Below, piece after piece: positions 5,331 through 12,727 of a stretch of 15,230 nucleotides of DNA. Position 1 is the first letter of the stretch; every line of letters starts with the position of its first letter. The notes under the pieces are model-generated. The model saw only the letters and a list, made by a program, of their open reading frames with translations, did not search any database and was not told the origin of the DNA. Position numbers and translations under genes: made by a program. The stretch comes from Methylococcaceae bacterium (GTDB taxonomy: Bacteria > Pseudomonadota > Gammaproteobacteria > Methylococcales > Methylomonadaceae): positions 1-15,230 of the forward strand of contig JAKIVF010000088.1 in assembly GCA_021647145.1 (NCBI GenBank), given 5' to 3'.

Positions 5331-8159
5331 TTAATTTCCTTCATTTATATCGTAAAGTGCGGCATGTACAACCGCTTTTTGTTGTTCAATATGAACGGTA
5401 TAATTGCCAACAGCTGGTGCTGCTGAAGCTGGTCTTCCTGCATAAGCAATGGTAAAGCTATTGTCTATATTATCGTAGATATGGTGTTTAGATTGATACC
5501 ATGCCCCCTGGTTTTTTGGCTCTTCCTGACACCAAACTATCTGTTGTAGGTATGGATACTTCTTAACTTCAGCTTTAAATAAATCACTAGGAAAGGGATA
5601 AAGTTGTTCAATGCGAATAATGGCAACATGATCAAGTTCATCAGACCTACGGCTTTCTAATAAATCATAATAAACTTTACCAGAGCATAGAACTAAACGT
5701 GTGATTTTTTTAGGTTTAAGTTCGTCCAGTTCTGGAATAACAGGTAAAAATGAGCCACCCGTCAGATCTTCTAGTGTCGATGTTGCTAATTTATGTCTGA
5801 GTAAGCTTTTGGGGCTCATCACGATGAGTGGTTTACGATACGATCTAAGCTGTTGGCGTCTAAGTAAATGAAAGACCTGTGAAGGCGTGGTTGGGTTACA
5901 AACTTGTATATTATGATCCGCACATAATTGTAGATATCGCTCTAGCCTGGCTGATGAGTGCTCTGGGCCCTGGCCTTCAAAACCATGAGGTAAAAGCAAA
6001 ACTAAACCACTTAATCGGCCCCATTTTGTCTCCCCAGAGCTAATAAATTGGTCAATAACAACTTGAGCACCATTAGCAAAATCACCAAACTGTGCTTCCC
6101 AGATAATCAATTTCTCAGGTTCAGTAGAGCTATAGCCATATTCAAACCCTAATACCCCTGCTTCCGACAGTAGGGAGTCAAAAATTTGCGCTCGTCCCTG
6201 TCCTTCAGATAAATGTTGTATAGGAAACCAGGTTTCACCATTTAGTTGATTATGTAAAGCAATATGGCGATGTGAAAAGGTACCTCTACCGACATCTTGT
6301 CCTATAAGACGAATTGGTATGCCTTCTAAAATAAGAGTGGCATAGGCCATATTTTCAGCAAACCCCCAATCAATGGGTAGCGCACCCGCTGACATTTTTG
6401 CTCTATTTTCCATTACTTTAGCAACGCGAGGGTGTAATTCAAATTCAGCAGGCAATTGATGAAGTTGGTTGTTACAAAAACGAATATCTTCAAGTGAAAC
6501 ACGAGTATCGCAAGGTATCGTCCACTCTTTATTTGTATATTTTTCCCATTGGCCTGAATAAGAATAACTGGAATCATTAAGGATACGTCGAGATACGGGG
6601 TTTCCTTCTGCTAAAAGCTGCTGATATTCTTTTTCCATCTCCTGAGAAGCTTGTTCAGTAATCACCTCTTCCGTTATTAGTTTTTGAGAATATAATTCAC
6701 GTACAGAAGGGATATCCCGGATTTTTTTGTACATCATTGGTTGCGTGGCTGCAGGTTCATCTGCTTCGTTATGACCTAATCTTCGATAGCAGATTAAGTC
6801 AATAACTACATCTTGATGAAATTGCATACGAAAATCTAAAGCAATTTGTGTGACAAAAATAACGGCTTCTGGATCATCTCCATTGACATGAAATACTGGG
6901 GCGTGAATCATGGTTGCAACATCAGTACAATATTGAGTAGATCGGGCGTCCATAGCATTACTGGTTGTAAAGCCAATTTGGTTATTAATGACAATATGAA
7001 TCGTTCCACCCGTAGAAAAGGCCCGTGTTTTAGACATATTAAGCGTTTCCATCACAATGCCTTGTCCAGCAAAAGCAGCATCACCATGGATTAAAACGGG
7101 GATAATTGTGTCTCGACTCCCTTTACCACGACGATCTTGCCTTGCCTTAACTGAACCTTCAACAACAGGGTTGATAATTTCAAGGTGAGAAGGGTTGAAT
7201 GCTAATGTTAAATGAATGGGTCCTCCAGATGTCGAGATATTAGAAGAAAATCCCATATGATATTTAACATCACCCGTAATCGCTCCAGGTGTTGATGTAT
7301 TTGTCCCTTCAAATTCACCAAATAGTTGGGCTGGACTTTTTCCTAAAATATTAACCAAAACATTTAATCGTCCTCGGTGTGCCATGCCAATGACAATTTC
7401 TTTGACTTGCTTTTCACCACTCTTTTGAATTAGCTCATCTAAAATAGGTATTAGACACTCAGCTCCTTCTAGTGAAAACCTTTTTTGTCCGACATATTTA
7501 CGGTGTAAATGTTTTTCTATTCCTTCTGCTGAGGTTAATAGCTTTAAGTTTGATATTTTCTTTTCAGCACTATTATTAAGAGAGTCCAGCTTATTACCCT
7601 CTAATTTATTTTTTATCCAGCGTTTGGGTTCTGAATCCACAATATGCATGTATTCAGTACCTATACTGCCACAGTATATTTCTTTAAGAGTAGATAAGAT
7701 CTTTTTTAAAGGTAGCTTATCAACACCATATAGTGTGCCCGTATGAAAAACTGTATTCATGTCGGGTTCTGCTAGGCCGTAGTAAGCTAGCTCTAAGTCA
7801 GCAGGTATTTCCTGGATATTTCCTAAGGGGTTGTTTGCTGCTATTTGGTGGCCACGAACTCGATAATGATTGATGAGTCTTGCAACAGCAGACTGTTTCT
7901 TTACACTTTCTTCCGTGTAACCCTGTAATTTGGAAAGCCTTCCAACGGTGGTTGTAGCGAGTTTTTCAAATCGATCAACAATTGGACTATGAGCTTGTTC
8001 GTGCCTTGATCCATTATGAATATCATTAAATTTTGTTCGCCAACTTTGGGGAACTAATTCAGGGTTTTCAAGATATTGTTCATATAAATCTTCAATGAAA
8101 ACAGCATTACTACCATAAAAAGCAGATGAATCTCGAAACAGTTTTAACAAGTTGCTCAT
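5331..8159 (-). CDS. sucA: 2-oxoglutarate dehydrogenase E1 component
   Basis: This thiamine-diphosphate enzyme decarboxylates 2-oxoglutarate and reductively succinylates the E2 lipoyl group. Its 942 residues are close to the usual 930-950. The N-terminal segment (about 12-44, FYGSNAVFIEDLYEQYLENP) is the E2/E3-interacting region of E1o. Expected active-site motifs follow: GMAHRGRLNVL (H261), YHMGFSSN (H301), HGDAAFAGQG (D360), VINNQIGFTT (N393) and YRRLGHNEADEP (about 458-469). The C-terminal transketolase-like domain starts near 595 (IDWGFAENMAYATLI). The ATG at 8157-8159 has GGGAAG (8164-8169) at good spacing. It is the first gene of the sucA-sucB-lpd operon, and its stop is one base from the sucB start. 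The 134-base divergent region to 8294 must hold its promoter. Having this complex means a potentially complete oxidative TCA cycle, which is relevant if the host is a methanotroph. Confidence 0.97.
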   Translation of the reverse strand: MSNLLKLFRDSSAFYGSNAVFIEDLYEQYLENPELVPQSWRTKFNDIHNGSRHEQAHSPIVDRFEKLATTTVGRLSKLQGYTEESVKKQSAVARLINHYRVRGHQIAANNPLGNIQEIPADLELAYYGLAEPDMNTVFHTGTLYGVDKLPLKKILSTLKEIYCGSIGTEYMHIVDSEPKRWIKNKLEGNKLDSLNNSAEKKISNLKLLTSAEGIEKHLHRKYVGQKRFSLEGAECLIPILDELIQKSGEKQVKEIVIGMAHRGRLNVLVNILGKSPAQLFGEFEGTNTSTPGAITGDVKYHMGFSSNISTSGGPIHLTLAFNPSHLEIINPVVEGSVKARQDRRGKGSRDTIIPVLIHGDAAFAGQGIVMETLNMSKTRAFSTGGTIHIVINNQIGFTTSNAMDARSTQYCTDVATMIHAPVFHVNGDDPEAVIFVTQIALDFRMQFHQDVVIDLICYRRLGHNEADEPAATQPMMYKKIRDIPSVRELYSQKLITEEVITEQASQEMEKEYQQLLAEGNPVSRRILNDSSYSYSGQWEKYTNKEWTIPCDTRVSLEDIRFCNNQLHQLPAEFELHPRVAKVMENRAKMSAGALPIDWGFAENMAYATLILEGIPIRLIGQDVGRGTFSHRHIALHNQLNGETWFPIQHLSEGQGRAQIFDSLLSEAGVLGFEYGYSSTEPEKLIIWEAQFGDFANGAQVVIDQFISSGETKWGRLSGLVLLLPHGFEGQGPEHSSARLERYLQLCADHNIQVCNPTTPSQVFHLLRRQQLRSYRKPLIVMSPKSLLRHKLATSTLEDLTGGSFLPVIPELDELKPKKITRLVLCSGKVYYDLLESRRSDELDHVAIIRIEQLYPFPSDLFKAEVKKYPYLQQIVWCQEEPKNQGAWYQSKHHIYDNIDNSFTIAYAGRPASAAPAVGNYTVHIEQQKAVVHAALYDINEGN

Positions 8160-8293
8160 GTCACTTCCCGGTATTTCAAAATGATGATAGGGAGGATAAA
8201 GTGATATATTAACAAATAGAAGGTATAAAAAGAGTAAAAAATAACAAAGCCTTCAAGTTTTAGTAAAAAACCTATAATAATTGAGTAGAGAAA
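8160..8293. promoter_or_regulatory. Divergent promoter region for sucA and the DUF2914 gene
   Basis: This A/T-rich 134-base spacer separates two divergent starts. On the plus strand, TATAAT at 8273-8278 is a consensus -10, with only a poor TTCAAG match about 15 bases upstream; it would start transcription a few bases before the ATG at 8294. On the minus strand several TATA-like boxes precede the sucA start, but none has a convincing -35 at proper spacing. No operator-like palindrome stands out. Confidence 0.4.
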
Positions 8294-9772
8294 ATGACCG
8301 GTCAAGCTAGAATTATAAAAAGAACTAATGGTACTGCTGATACAGAAAACATTCAAACAAAAAGCATTCAACAGGCATTGGACAAATGGAGTCTATTAAC
8401 AAGTGTCATAGGAGCAGTAATACTTTTAAGTATAGTTTTAGTTCCAATTTATATACTTAATGTTGATTCTTATGAAATAGAACAAGAAGAATCTTTTGGT
8501 TTTCAGAAAGAAGTTAGTCAAGATCTACATTCAGAGACTAAAACAGTAGCTAAAACGATTGATGGAGTTCAAAATGATCAGTTTAGCAAATCCATTGAAA
8601 ATAATACATTTAAATATAAGGAAACAGTTATTCCCAAGCCTGAACCTAAACTAGCTTTTGAAGAATCTTCCTATCTTCAAAAAGAAGTTAATCAAGATCT
8701 AGATTCAGAGACTAAAACAGTAGTTAAAACGACAGATGAGGTTCAAAATAATCAGTCTAGCAAATCCATTGAAAATAATACATTAAAATATAAGGAAACA
8801 GTTATTCCCAAGCCTGAACCTAAACTAGCTTTTGAAGAATCTTTCTATCTTCAAAAAGAGGTTAATCAAGATCTAGATTCAGAGATTAAAAAAGTAAATG
8901 AAGCAATTGATGAAGTTCAAGACATTCGCTCTAGCAACCCTATTGAAAAGAATCCATTCAAAACAGAAGAAAATGTTATTCCTGAACCTAAGCCTGTCAC
9001 AGTGGATTCTTTGAATCAAAAGAAAGATATTAAACAAGTTATTGCCGAATCTTCGAATACCCCTTTTGTAAACATGGACGAAATGGCTCGAAAGTTTAAA
9101 GCTGGTAAAACTATTGATAAGAATGAAAATAAAGAGAAAAAAACTATAAAACCCAGATTAACAGCAGAAGGCTATTTAAATCAAAAGAAAGATATTAAAC
9201 AAGTTATTGAAGATTCAATGACTAAATCTTCTGCTAAACCAAAACCAGTAGATAACAATAACAACGTACCCAAAGAAACATTTACCCGTGAGTCTTTTGA
9301 TAAAATTTATTTAGATTATAATAACGATAAAAAAACACAACCTTTAAGTAAAGATAATAATGGTAGAGACCTCCCTTTAATTAAACGTAATAATAAAACA
9401 ATCAAGAGTAGTCAAGAATATTCTGAAACAACGGATAAAACTATAATATCTCGAGCCTTATTAACCAATGCTTTAATTGATAGAGAACCAGTAGATAATA
9501 TAATATCCTTTGTAAAAGTAAGTAGACAAAAAGATACGAAAATCAATTACTTTACAGAAATAATTAATATGAATGGCAAGGTTTTATATCACCAATGGTT
9601 GTGGGAAGGCCAAATGGAATTTAACAAGAAAATAAGTATAAAAGGGCCAAGGTGGCGAGTTTCTACAAAAAAATTTATACCTTTTTCTAAACCAGGTACA
9701 TGGTTAGCCAAGCTTGTAAATGAAGAGGGCACTGTTTTAAATGAAATAAAATTTGAAGTTATTCAAAAATAA
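8294..9772 (+). CDS. Membrane-anchored DUF2914 protein with 58-residue tandem repeats
   Basis: The 492-residue protein has a short cytoplasmic N-terminus, one membrane span at about 34-55 (LLTSVIGAVILLSIVLVPIY), a long low-complexity linker and a C-terminal domain. The linker has three tandem units of 58 residues starting at E65, E123 and E181. Units 1 and 2 are nearly identical; unit 3 matches only in its first third and then drifts. A second motif, LNQKKDIKQVI, occurs at 240-250 and 295-305. The final part (about 386-490) matches the DUF2914 pattern: RALLTNALIDREPVD, a YFTEIINMNGKVLYHQWLW strand, RWRVSTKK and PGTWLAKLV. DUF2914 has no established role; it is common in gammaproteobacteria as a periplasmic C-terminal domain. 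The topology suggests a tethered domain spanning part of the periplasm. The ATG at 8294 has a weak GAG/AGAG upstream. Confidence 0.8.
   Translation: MTGQARIIKRTNGTADTENIQTKSIQQALDKWSLLTSVIGAVILLSIVLVPIYILNVDSYEIEQEESFGFQKEVSQDLHSETKTVAKTIDGVQNDQFSKSIENNTFKYKETVIPKPEPKLAFEESSYLQKEVNQDLDSETKTVVKTTDEVQNNQSSKSIENNTLKYKETVIPKPEPKLAFEESFYLQKEVNQDLDSEIKKVNEAIDEVQDIRSSNPIEKNPFKTEENVIPEPKPVTVDSLNQKKDIKQVIAESSNTPFVNMDEMARKFKAGKTIDKNENKEKKTIKPRLTAEGYLNQKKDIKQVIEDSMTKSSAKPKPVDNNNNVPKETFTRESFDKIYLDYNNDKKTQPLSKDNNGRDLPLIKRNNKTIKSSQEYSETTDKTIISRALLTNALIDREPVDNIISFVKVSRQKDTKINYFTEIINMNGKVLYHQWLWEGQMEFNKKISIKGPRWRVSTKKFIPFSKPGTWLAKLVNEEGTVLNEIKFEVIQK
8486..9007 (+). repeat. 174-bp tandem repeats within the DUF2914 gene
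   Basis: Three in-frame units of 174 bp occupy 8486-8659, 8660-8833 and 8834-9007. The first two agree at roughly nine bases in ten by eye and share a long identical run around the KETVIPKPEPKLAF codons. The third keeps the first 50 or so bases, then diverges. Near identity at synonymous positions points to recent duplication rather than purely protein-level selection. Confidence 0.85.
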
Positions 9773-9797
9773 TATTGAATATTATATAAAAGGATAA

Positions 9798-9806
9798 TGC
9801 TATACT
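9798..9806 (+). promoter_or_regulatory. Extended -10 promoter for the H-NS family gene
   Basis: TGCTATACT at 9798-9806 is an extended -10 element (TGn plus TATACT, one mismatch to TATAAT). It lies in the short gap between the DUF2914 stop and the start at 9838. TTGAAT at 9775-9780 is a possible -35, but at 20 bases its spacing is long. The extended -10 would compensate. The gene therefore probably has its own promoter. Confidence 0.5.
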
Positions 9807-9837
9807 AACTCTGTAATTAGTTTTTGAGTTAATAAAT

Positions 9838-10152
9838 ATGAATGAGTATAAAAACCTTTCTGAAAAAGAATTACAGATTATTATTGATAAAGCAACAAAA
9901 GTTTTAGAAGAAAAACAGTTAGAAAAACGTAAAGAAGTTACTACAAAAATTAAAGCGTTAGCAGCTTCAATTGGAGTAACTGTAGATATTAGTGAAGGTA
10001 ATAGTAAATCAGTTAAAACCTCGAAAAAAGTTGCCCCTAAATATCGTAACCCAGAAGACTTTTCTCAAACATGGACAGGGAGAGGTGTTTCGCCGAAATG
10101 GATGCAGGCATTAATTGATGCTGGCCACGAAAAATCAGAATATTTAATCTAG
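9838..10152 (+). CDS. H-NS family nucleoid-associated DNA-binding protein
   Basis: The 104-residue protein has the H-NS layout. An N-terminal predicted coiled coil (about 6-44, NLSEKELQIIIDKATKVLEEKQLEKRKE split by Lys/Glu) is for oligomerisation, a flexible basic linker spans 50-67, and a C-terminal domain (68-104) contains YRNPEDFSQTWTGRG then VSPKW. The TWTGRG-x-x-P core inserts into the minor groove of A/T-rich DNA; this is the form found in many beta- and gammaproteobacterial H-NS-like proteins. Such proteins silence A/T-rich and horizontally acquired genes, which fits an A/T-rich genome. Whether it is the main H-NS or one of several paralogues cannot be told. The ATG at 9838 lacks a strong Shine-Dalgarno sequence. 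Confidence 0.9.
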   Translation: MNEYKNLSEKELQIIIDKATKVLEEKQLEKRKEVTTKIKALAASIGVTVDISEGNSKSVKTSKKVAPKYRNPEDFSQTWTGRGVSPKWMQALIDAGHEKSEYLI

Positions 10153-10192
10153 CTAGTCTTACAATCAATCTTAATTATTAATGGAACTAAAA

Positions 10193-10957
10193 ATGCCTAT
10201 TTCTTTAGCTATTCTTGAGAAAATAACTCGTGAAGCAGGTAATATTGCTATGCGCCACTTTAACGATTTAGAAAATGTAGGCATTACTAAAAAAAGTTCT
10301 AGGGACTTAGTAACAGATGCCGATGTTGCAGTGGAATTGTATTTAAAAGAAGCTTTAGCAAAGGCATACCCTGAATATGGCTTTTGGGGTGAAGAAAGTG
10401 GGCAATCTGATAATTTATCTAACCGTTGGATTGTTGACCCTATTGATGGGACTCATTCTTTTGCAAAAGGACAATATTTTTGGTCTATAAGCGTGGCATT
10501 AGAAATCGACCAAGACCTTGTTGCAGGTTCTGTTTTTGCACCAGCTTTGGATGATTTGTATATTGCAGCAAAAGATAAAGGTGCAAGCAAGAATGGAAAA
10601 ACCATCTCAGTTTCCTCAGAAAGTAGTTTGGCAGACTCAATGATTGCAACAGGTTTTGCCTGCCTGCGCTCTTATTTGGAAGACAATAATCTTGACCGTT
10701 TTTCTCGAATTGCACAAAAAACAACCGGACAAAGACGTTTTGGCTCTGCCGCTATGGACTTATGTCTAGTTGCAGATGGACAGGTTGACGCCTTTTGGGA
10801 ACAAGAATTAAATTTATATGATGTTGCCGCAGGAGCTTTAATTGTTAAAGAAGCTGGAGGAACAGTCACAGATTTCAAAGGAAAAGAAGGCGTTTTTCCT
10901 AAGCAGATTTTAGCAACAAACAAGAATATTTTAGATCAACTTCTTTTATTAATGTAA
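10193..10957 (+). CDS. Inositol monophosphatase family phosphatase
   Basis: This Mg2+-dependent sugar or polyol phosphatase keeps all family metal-binding motifs: DLVTDADV, then GEESG, then the signature DPIDGTHSFAKG (D-P-I-D-G-T), and a late LYDVAAGALIVKEAGG in place of the usual WDxAAG. The length (254 residues from this start) is typical. The substrate is not fixed by the sequence: inositol-1-phosphate, histidinol-phosphate (HisN type) or another sugar phosphate are all possible. The RRFGSAAMDLCLVADGQVD stretch is like SuhB/HisN-type members rather than CysQ. An ATG at 10181 is in frame, but nothing resembling a Shine-Dalgarno sequence precedes it. The ATG at 10193 has GGA 7 bases upstream and gives the usual family start, so I chose it. 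The next gene is convergent across a terminator. Confidence 0.88.
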   Translation: MPISLAILEKITREAGNIAMRHFNDLENVGITKKSSRDLVTDADVAVELYLKEALAKAYPEYGFWGEESGQSDNLSNRWIVDPIDGTHSFAKGQYFWSISVALEIDQDLVAGSVFAPALDDLYIAAKDKGASKNGKTISVSSESSLADSMIATGFACLRSYLEDNNLDRFSRIAQKTTGQRRFGSAAMDLCLVADGQVDAFWEQELNLYDVAAGALIVKEAGGTVTDFKGKEGVFPKQILATNKNILDQLLLLM

Positions 10958-10968
10958 ATTTAGGCATT

Positions 10969-11005
10969 AAAAAAGGCATATTGATAATATCAGCATGCCT
11001 TTTTT
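10969..11005. terminator. Bidirectional rho-independent terminator
   Basis: Positions 10969-10979 (aaaaaaggcat) pair perfectly with 10995-11005 (atgcctttttt), with an inner tgat/atca pairing in the loop. The T-run serves the plus-strand phosphatase gene. The A-run serves as a T-run for the minus-strand epimerase gene ending at 11022. This is the clearest terminator in the window. Confidence 0.85.
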
Positions 11006-11021
11006 ATATAAAAGCAAATAA

Positions 11022-11690
11022 TTAAGCTTTAGCCATTTCGCTACGCATATCATCAATCACTTTTTTATAGTCTGCCTGACTAAAAATAGCAGAGCCTGCA
11101 ACAAACATATCTGCACCCGCCGCTTTAATTTCACGGATATTGTCTACTTTAACACCACCGTCTATTTCTAAACGGATGTCAAAACCGCTATCATCAATAC
11201 GTTTTCTAGCTTCACGTAATTTATCCAGTGTACTTGGAATAAAAGATTGACCACCAAAACCAGGGTTAACAGACATCAACAAAATAATATCTACTTTGTC
11301 CATCACATAATCAAGATAACTTAGTGACGTGGCTGGATTAAAAACTAAGCCAGACTTGCAACCCGCATCTCTAACCATCTGTAAAGAACGGTCGATATGT
11401 GTCGATGCTTCGGGATGAAAAGTAATCATGCTTGCGCCAGCTTTAGCAAAGTCAGGAATGATTCTGTCAACAGGCTCAACCATTAAATGCACATCAATAG
11501 GTGCCGTGACACCATGTTTTCTTAATGCATCACAAACTAGAGGGCCAATCGTTAGATTTGGGACAAAGTGGTTATCCATAACATCAAAGTGAACAACATC
11601 AGCACCAGCGGCTAAAACATTATCAACTTCTTCACCAAGTTTGGCAAAATCTGCAGAAAGGATGGAAGGAGCTATCCAGTTATCGGTCAT
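11022..11690 (-). CDS. rpe: Ribulose-phosphate 3-epimerase
   Basis: This cytoplasmic TIM-barrel enzyme interconverts ribulose 5-phosphate and xylulose 5-phosphate in the pentose phosphate, Calvin or ribulose monophosphate cycles. Its 222 residues are the normal length. Family motifs are intact: IAPSILSADFAKLGEE at the N-terminus with S9 and D14, HFDVMDNHFVPN with metal ligands H34 and D36, DVHLMVE (H68), MSVNPGFGGQ (about 139-148) as the phosphate-side loop, and EIDGGV with D177. The ATG has GAGG 7 bases upstream. It lies on the minus strand downstream of the dehydrogenase gene (87 bases) and has its own candidate -10, so it is probably transcribed at least partly alone. In a ribulose monophosphate pathway methylotroph it would feed the formaldehyde acceptor pool, but that host identity is inferred. 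Confidence 0.97.
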   Translation of the reverse strand: MTDNWIAPSILSADFAKLGEEVDNVLAAGADVVHFDVMDNHFVPNLTIGPLVCDALRKHGVTAPIDVHLMVEPVDRIIPDFAKAGASMITFHPEASTHIDRSLQMVRDAGCKSGLVFNPATSLSYLDYVMDKVDIILLMSVNPGFGGQSFIPSTLDKLREARKRIDDSGFDIRLEIDGGVKVDNIREIKAAGADMFVAGSAIFSQADYKKVIDDMRSEMAKA

Positions 11691-11717
11691 TTTAAATCCT
11701 CTTCGTGTAAAAGCTCC

Positions 11718-11723
11718 ATTATA
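11718..11723 (-). promoter_or_regulatory. Candidate -10 box for rpe
   Basis: On the minus strand this reads TATAAT, a perfect -10, 27 bases before the rpe start codon. The sequence 16-18 bases further upstream has no good TTGACA match, so the call rests on the -10 and its position. Confidence 0.4.
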
Positions 11724-11759
11724 TCTTTTTTTTACTGCTCGGTCTTTTCATATAAAGAT

Positions 11760-11776
11760 CTAAAATGTACTTTTAG
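11760..11776 (-). terminator. Weak hairpin after the dehydrogenase gene
   Basis: The 6-bp inverted repeat ctaaaa / ttttag with a 5-base loop begins immediately after the stop of the minus-strand dehydrogenase gene. It is A/T-only apart from the closing pair and is followed by ATCTTTAT, so termination would be inefficient and read-through into rpe is plausible. Confidence 0.3.
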
Positions 11777-11777
11777 C

Positions 11778-12656
11778 TTATTTTTTAGCAAATAACTGTA
11801 TCAATGTTGAAGGGTCTTGCTCTAAAAAACCTTGATTAGCATGAAGTTGCATTAATTGAGCCGCAATGCCGGACATAGGAATAGAGTTGCCTTGCTGAAT
11901 TGACAAATCAGCAGCCATGTTAAGGTCTTTTAACAATGTTTTTACACGCCATTTAATGGGTTCAAATGTTTCCGTTGCCATTTCTGGCCCTACGATTTGT
12001 AATGGTTTTGAATCAGCAAACCCTCCTGCCAAGGCTTGAGGAATTTTTTCTGCATCAACACCAGACGATTTAGCTAATGCCATCATCTCTGCAATCACCA
12101 TTACATTACAACTAACAATCATCTGGTTACAAATTTTTGTCACTTGACCACTACCAACCTCCCCCATATGGGTGAGTTGTTTGTACAATGGTTTCAACAC
12201 TTCTTTGGCAATAGCTATATCAGCTTCTGATCCACCCGCCATAATGGCAAGCGTTCCTTGCTCTGCACCTGCAGTTCCACCAGAGACAGGTGCATCTACC
12301 CAATTAAAATTACAGGTTTTCTTTAATTTTTCTGCCAGTTGCTTAGTAGATTCCGGGTGTATACTAGATAAATCAATAACTAATTTATCGACAGATACAC
12401 CGCCAAGAATTTCTTTCTCTACGATTAGTTCTACAACATCAGTATTAGCCAAGCATAAAATAATAATATCGGATGTATTAACTAAATCTGGAATAGTTAA
12501 ACATTCAATTGCACCTGCAGCCGTTACTGTTTTTAGCTTTTCTTTAGAACGATTCCAGACGTTTACGATAAAACCAGCTTCTAATAAGCGTAAGGTCATC
12601 GGTTTTCCCATTAGACCAATACCAATAAATCCTAGGGTATAGTTTTTTTTTGTCAT
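11778..12656 (-). CDS. Beta-hydroxyacid dehydrogenase (3-hydroxyisobutyrate / tartronate semialdehyde type)
   Basis: The 292-residue cytoplasmic NAD(P)-dependent oxidoreductase has the standard two-domain layout. The N-terminal Rossmann domain has GFIGIGLMGKPM (residues 9-20). VWNRSKEK after the second strand favours NADPH, because the Arg/Ser/Lys can bind the 2'-phosphate. DAPVSGGTAGAEQGTLAIMAGG (121-142, shown without the full run elsewhere) is the substrate loop, GSGQVTKICNQM holds the catalytic lysine K174, and KDLNMAADLS (243-252) is the conserved C-terminal motif. The family covers 3-hydroxyisobutyrate dehydrogenase, tartronate semialdehyde reductase and succinic/glyoxylate semialdehyde reductases. 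The sequence does not decide between them, and neither valine-catabolism nor glyoxylate genes are adjacent. It is divergent from the gamma-glutamyltranspeptidase gene across 71 bases. No clear Shine-Dalgarno sequence is seen. Confidence 0.9.
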   Translation of the reverse strand: MTKKNYTLGFIGIGLMGKPMTLRLLEAGFIVNVWNRSKEKLKTVTAAGAIECLTIPDLVNTSDIIILCLANTDVVELIVEKEILGGVSVDKLVIDLSSIHPESTKQLAEKLKKTCNFNWVDAPVSGGTAGAEQGTLAIMAGGSEADIAIAKEVLKPLYKQLTHMGEVGSGQVTKICNQMIVSCNVMVIAEMMALAKSSGVDAEKIPQALAGGFADSKPLQIVGPEMATETFEPIKWRVKTLLKDLNMAADLSIQQGNSIPMSGIAAQLMQLHANQGFLEQDPSTLIQLFAKK

Positions 12657-12727
12657 TATTTTGAGTGTTTGAGTGATATGATTAAATATTATTATCTTAT
12701 GGCTCTGAAAAGGGTACCTGATTACAA

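Noticed and set aside
5330..5344. Upstream ATG (5344) as sucB start, overlapping sucA
   Set aside because: The ATG at 5329 has AAGGAA at proper spacing and gives the typical E2 N-terminus; the extra five residues MKEIN encode the ribosome binding site itself.
6846..7094. 82-codon plus-strand ORF
   Set aside because: Antisense shadow of sucA active-site coding region.
8156..8371. 71-codon minus-strand hydrophobic ORF upstream of sucA
   Set aside because: It overlaps the start of the DUF2914 gene and the sucA start, covers the promoter region, and its hydrophobicity follows from T-rich sequence.
10485..10923. Two minus-strand ORFs inside the phosphatase gene
   Set aside because: Antisense shadows of a gene with full catalytic motifs.
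12172..12642. 156-codon plus-strand ORF
   Set aside because: Antisense to the beta-hydroxyacid dehydrogenase, which has all family motifs.
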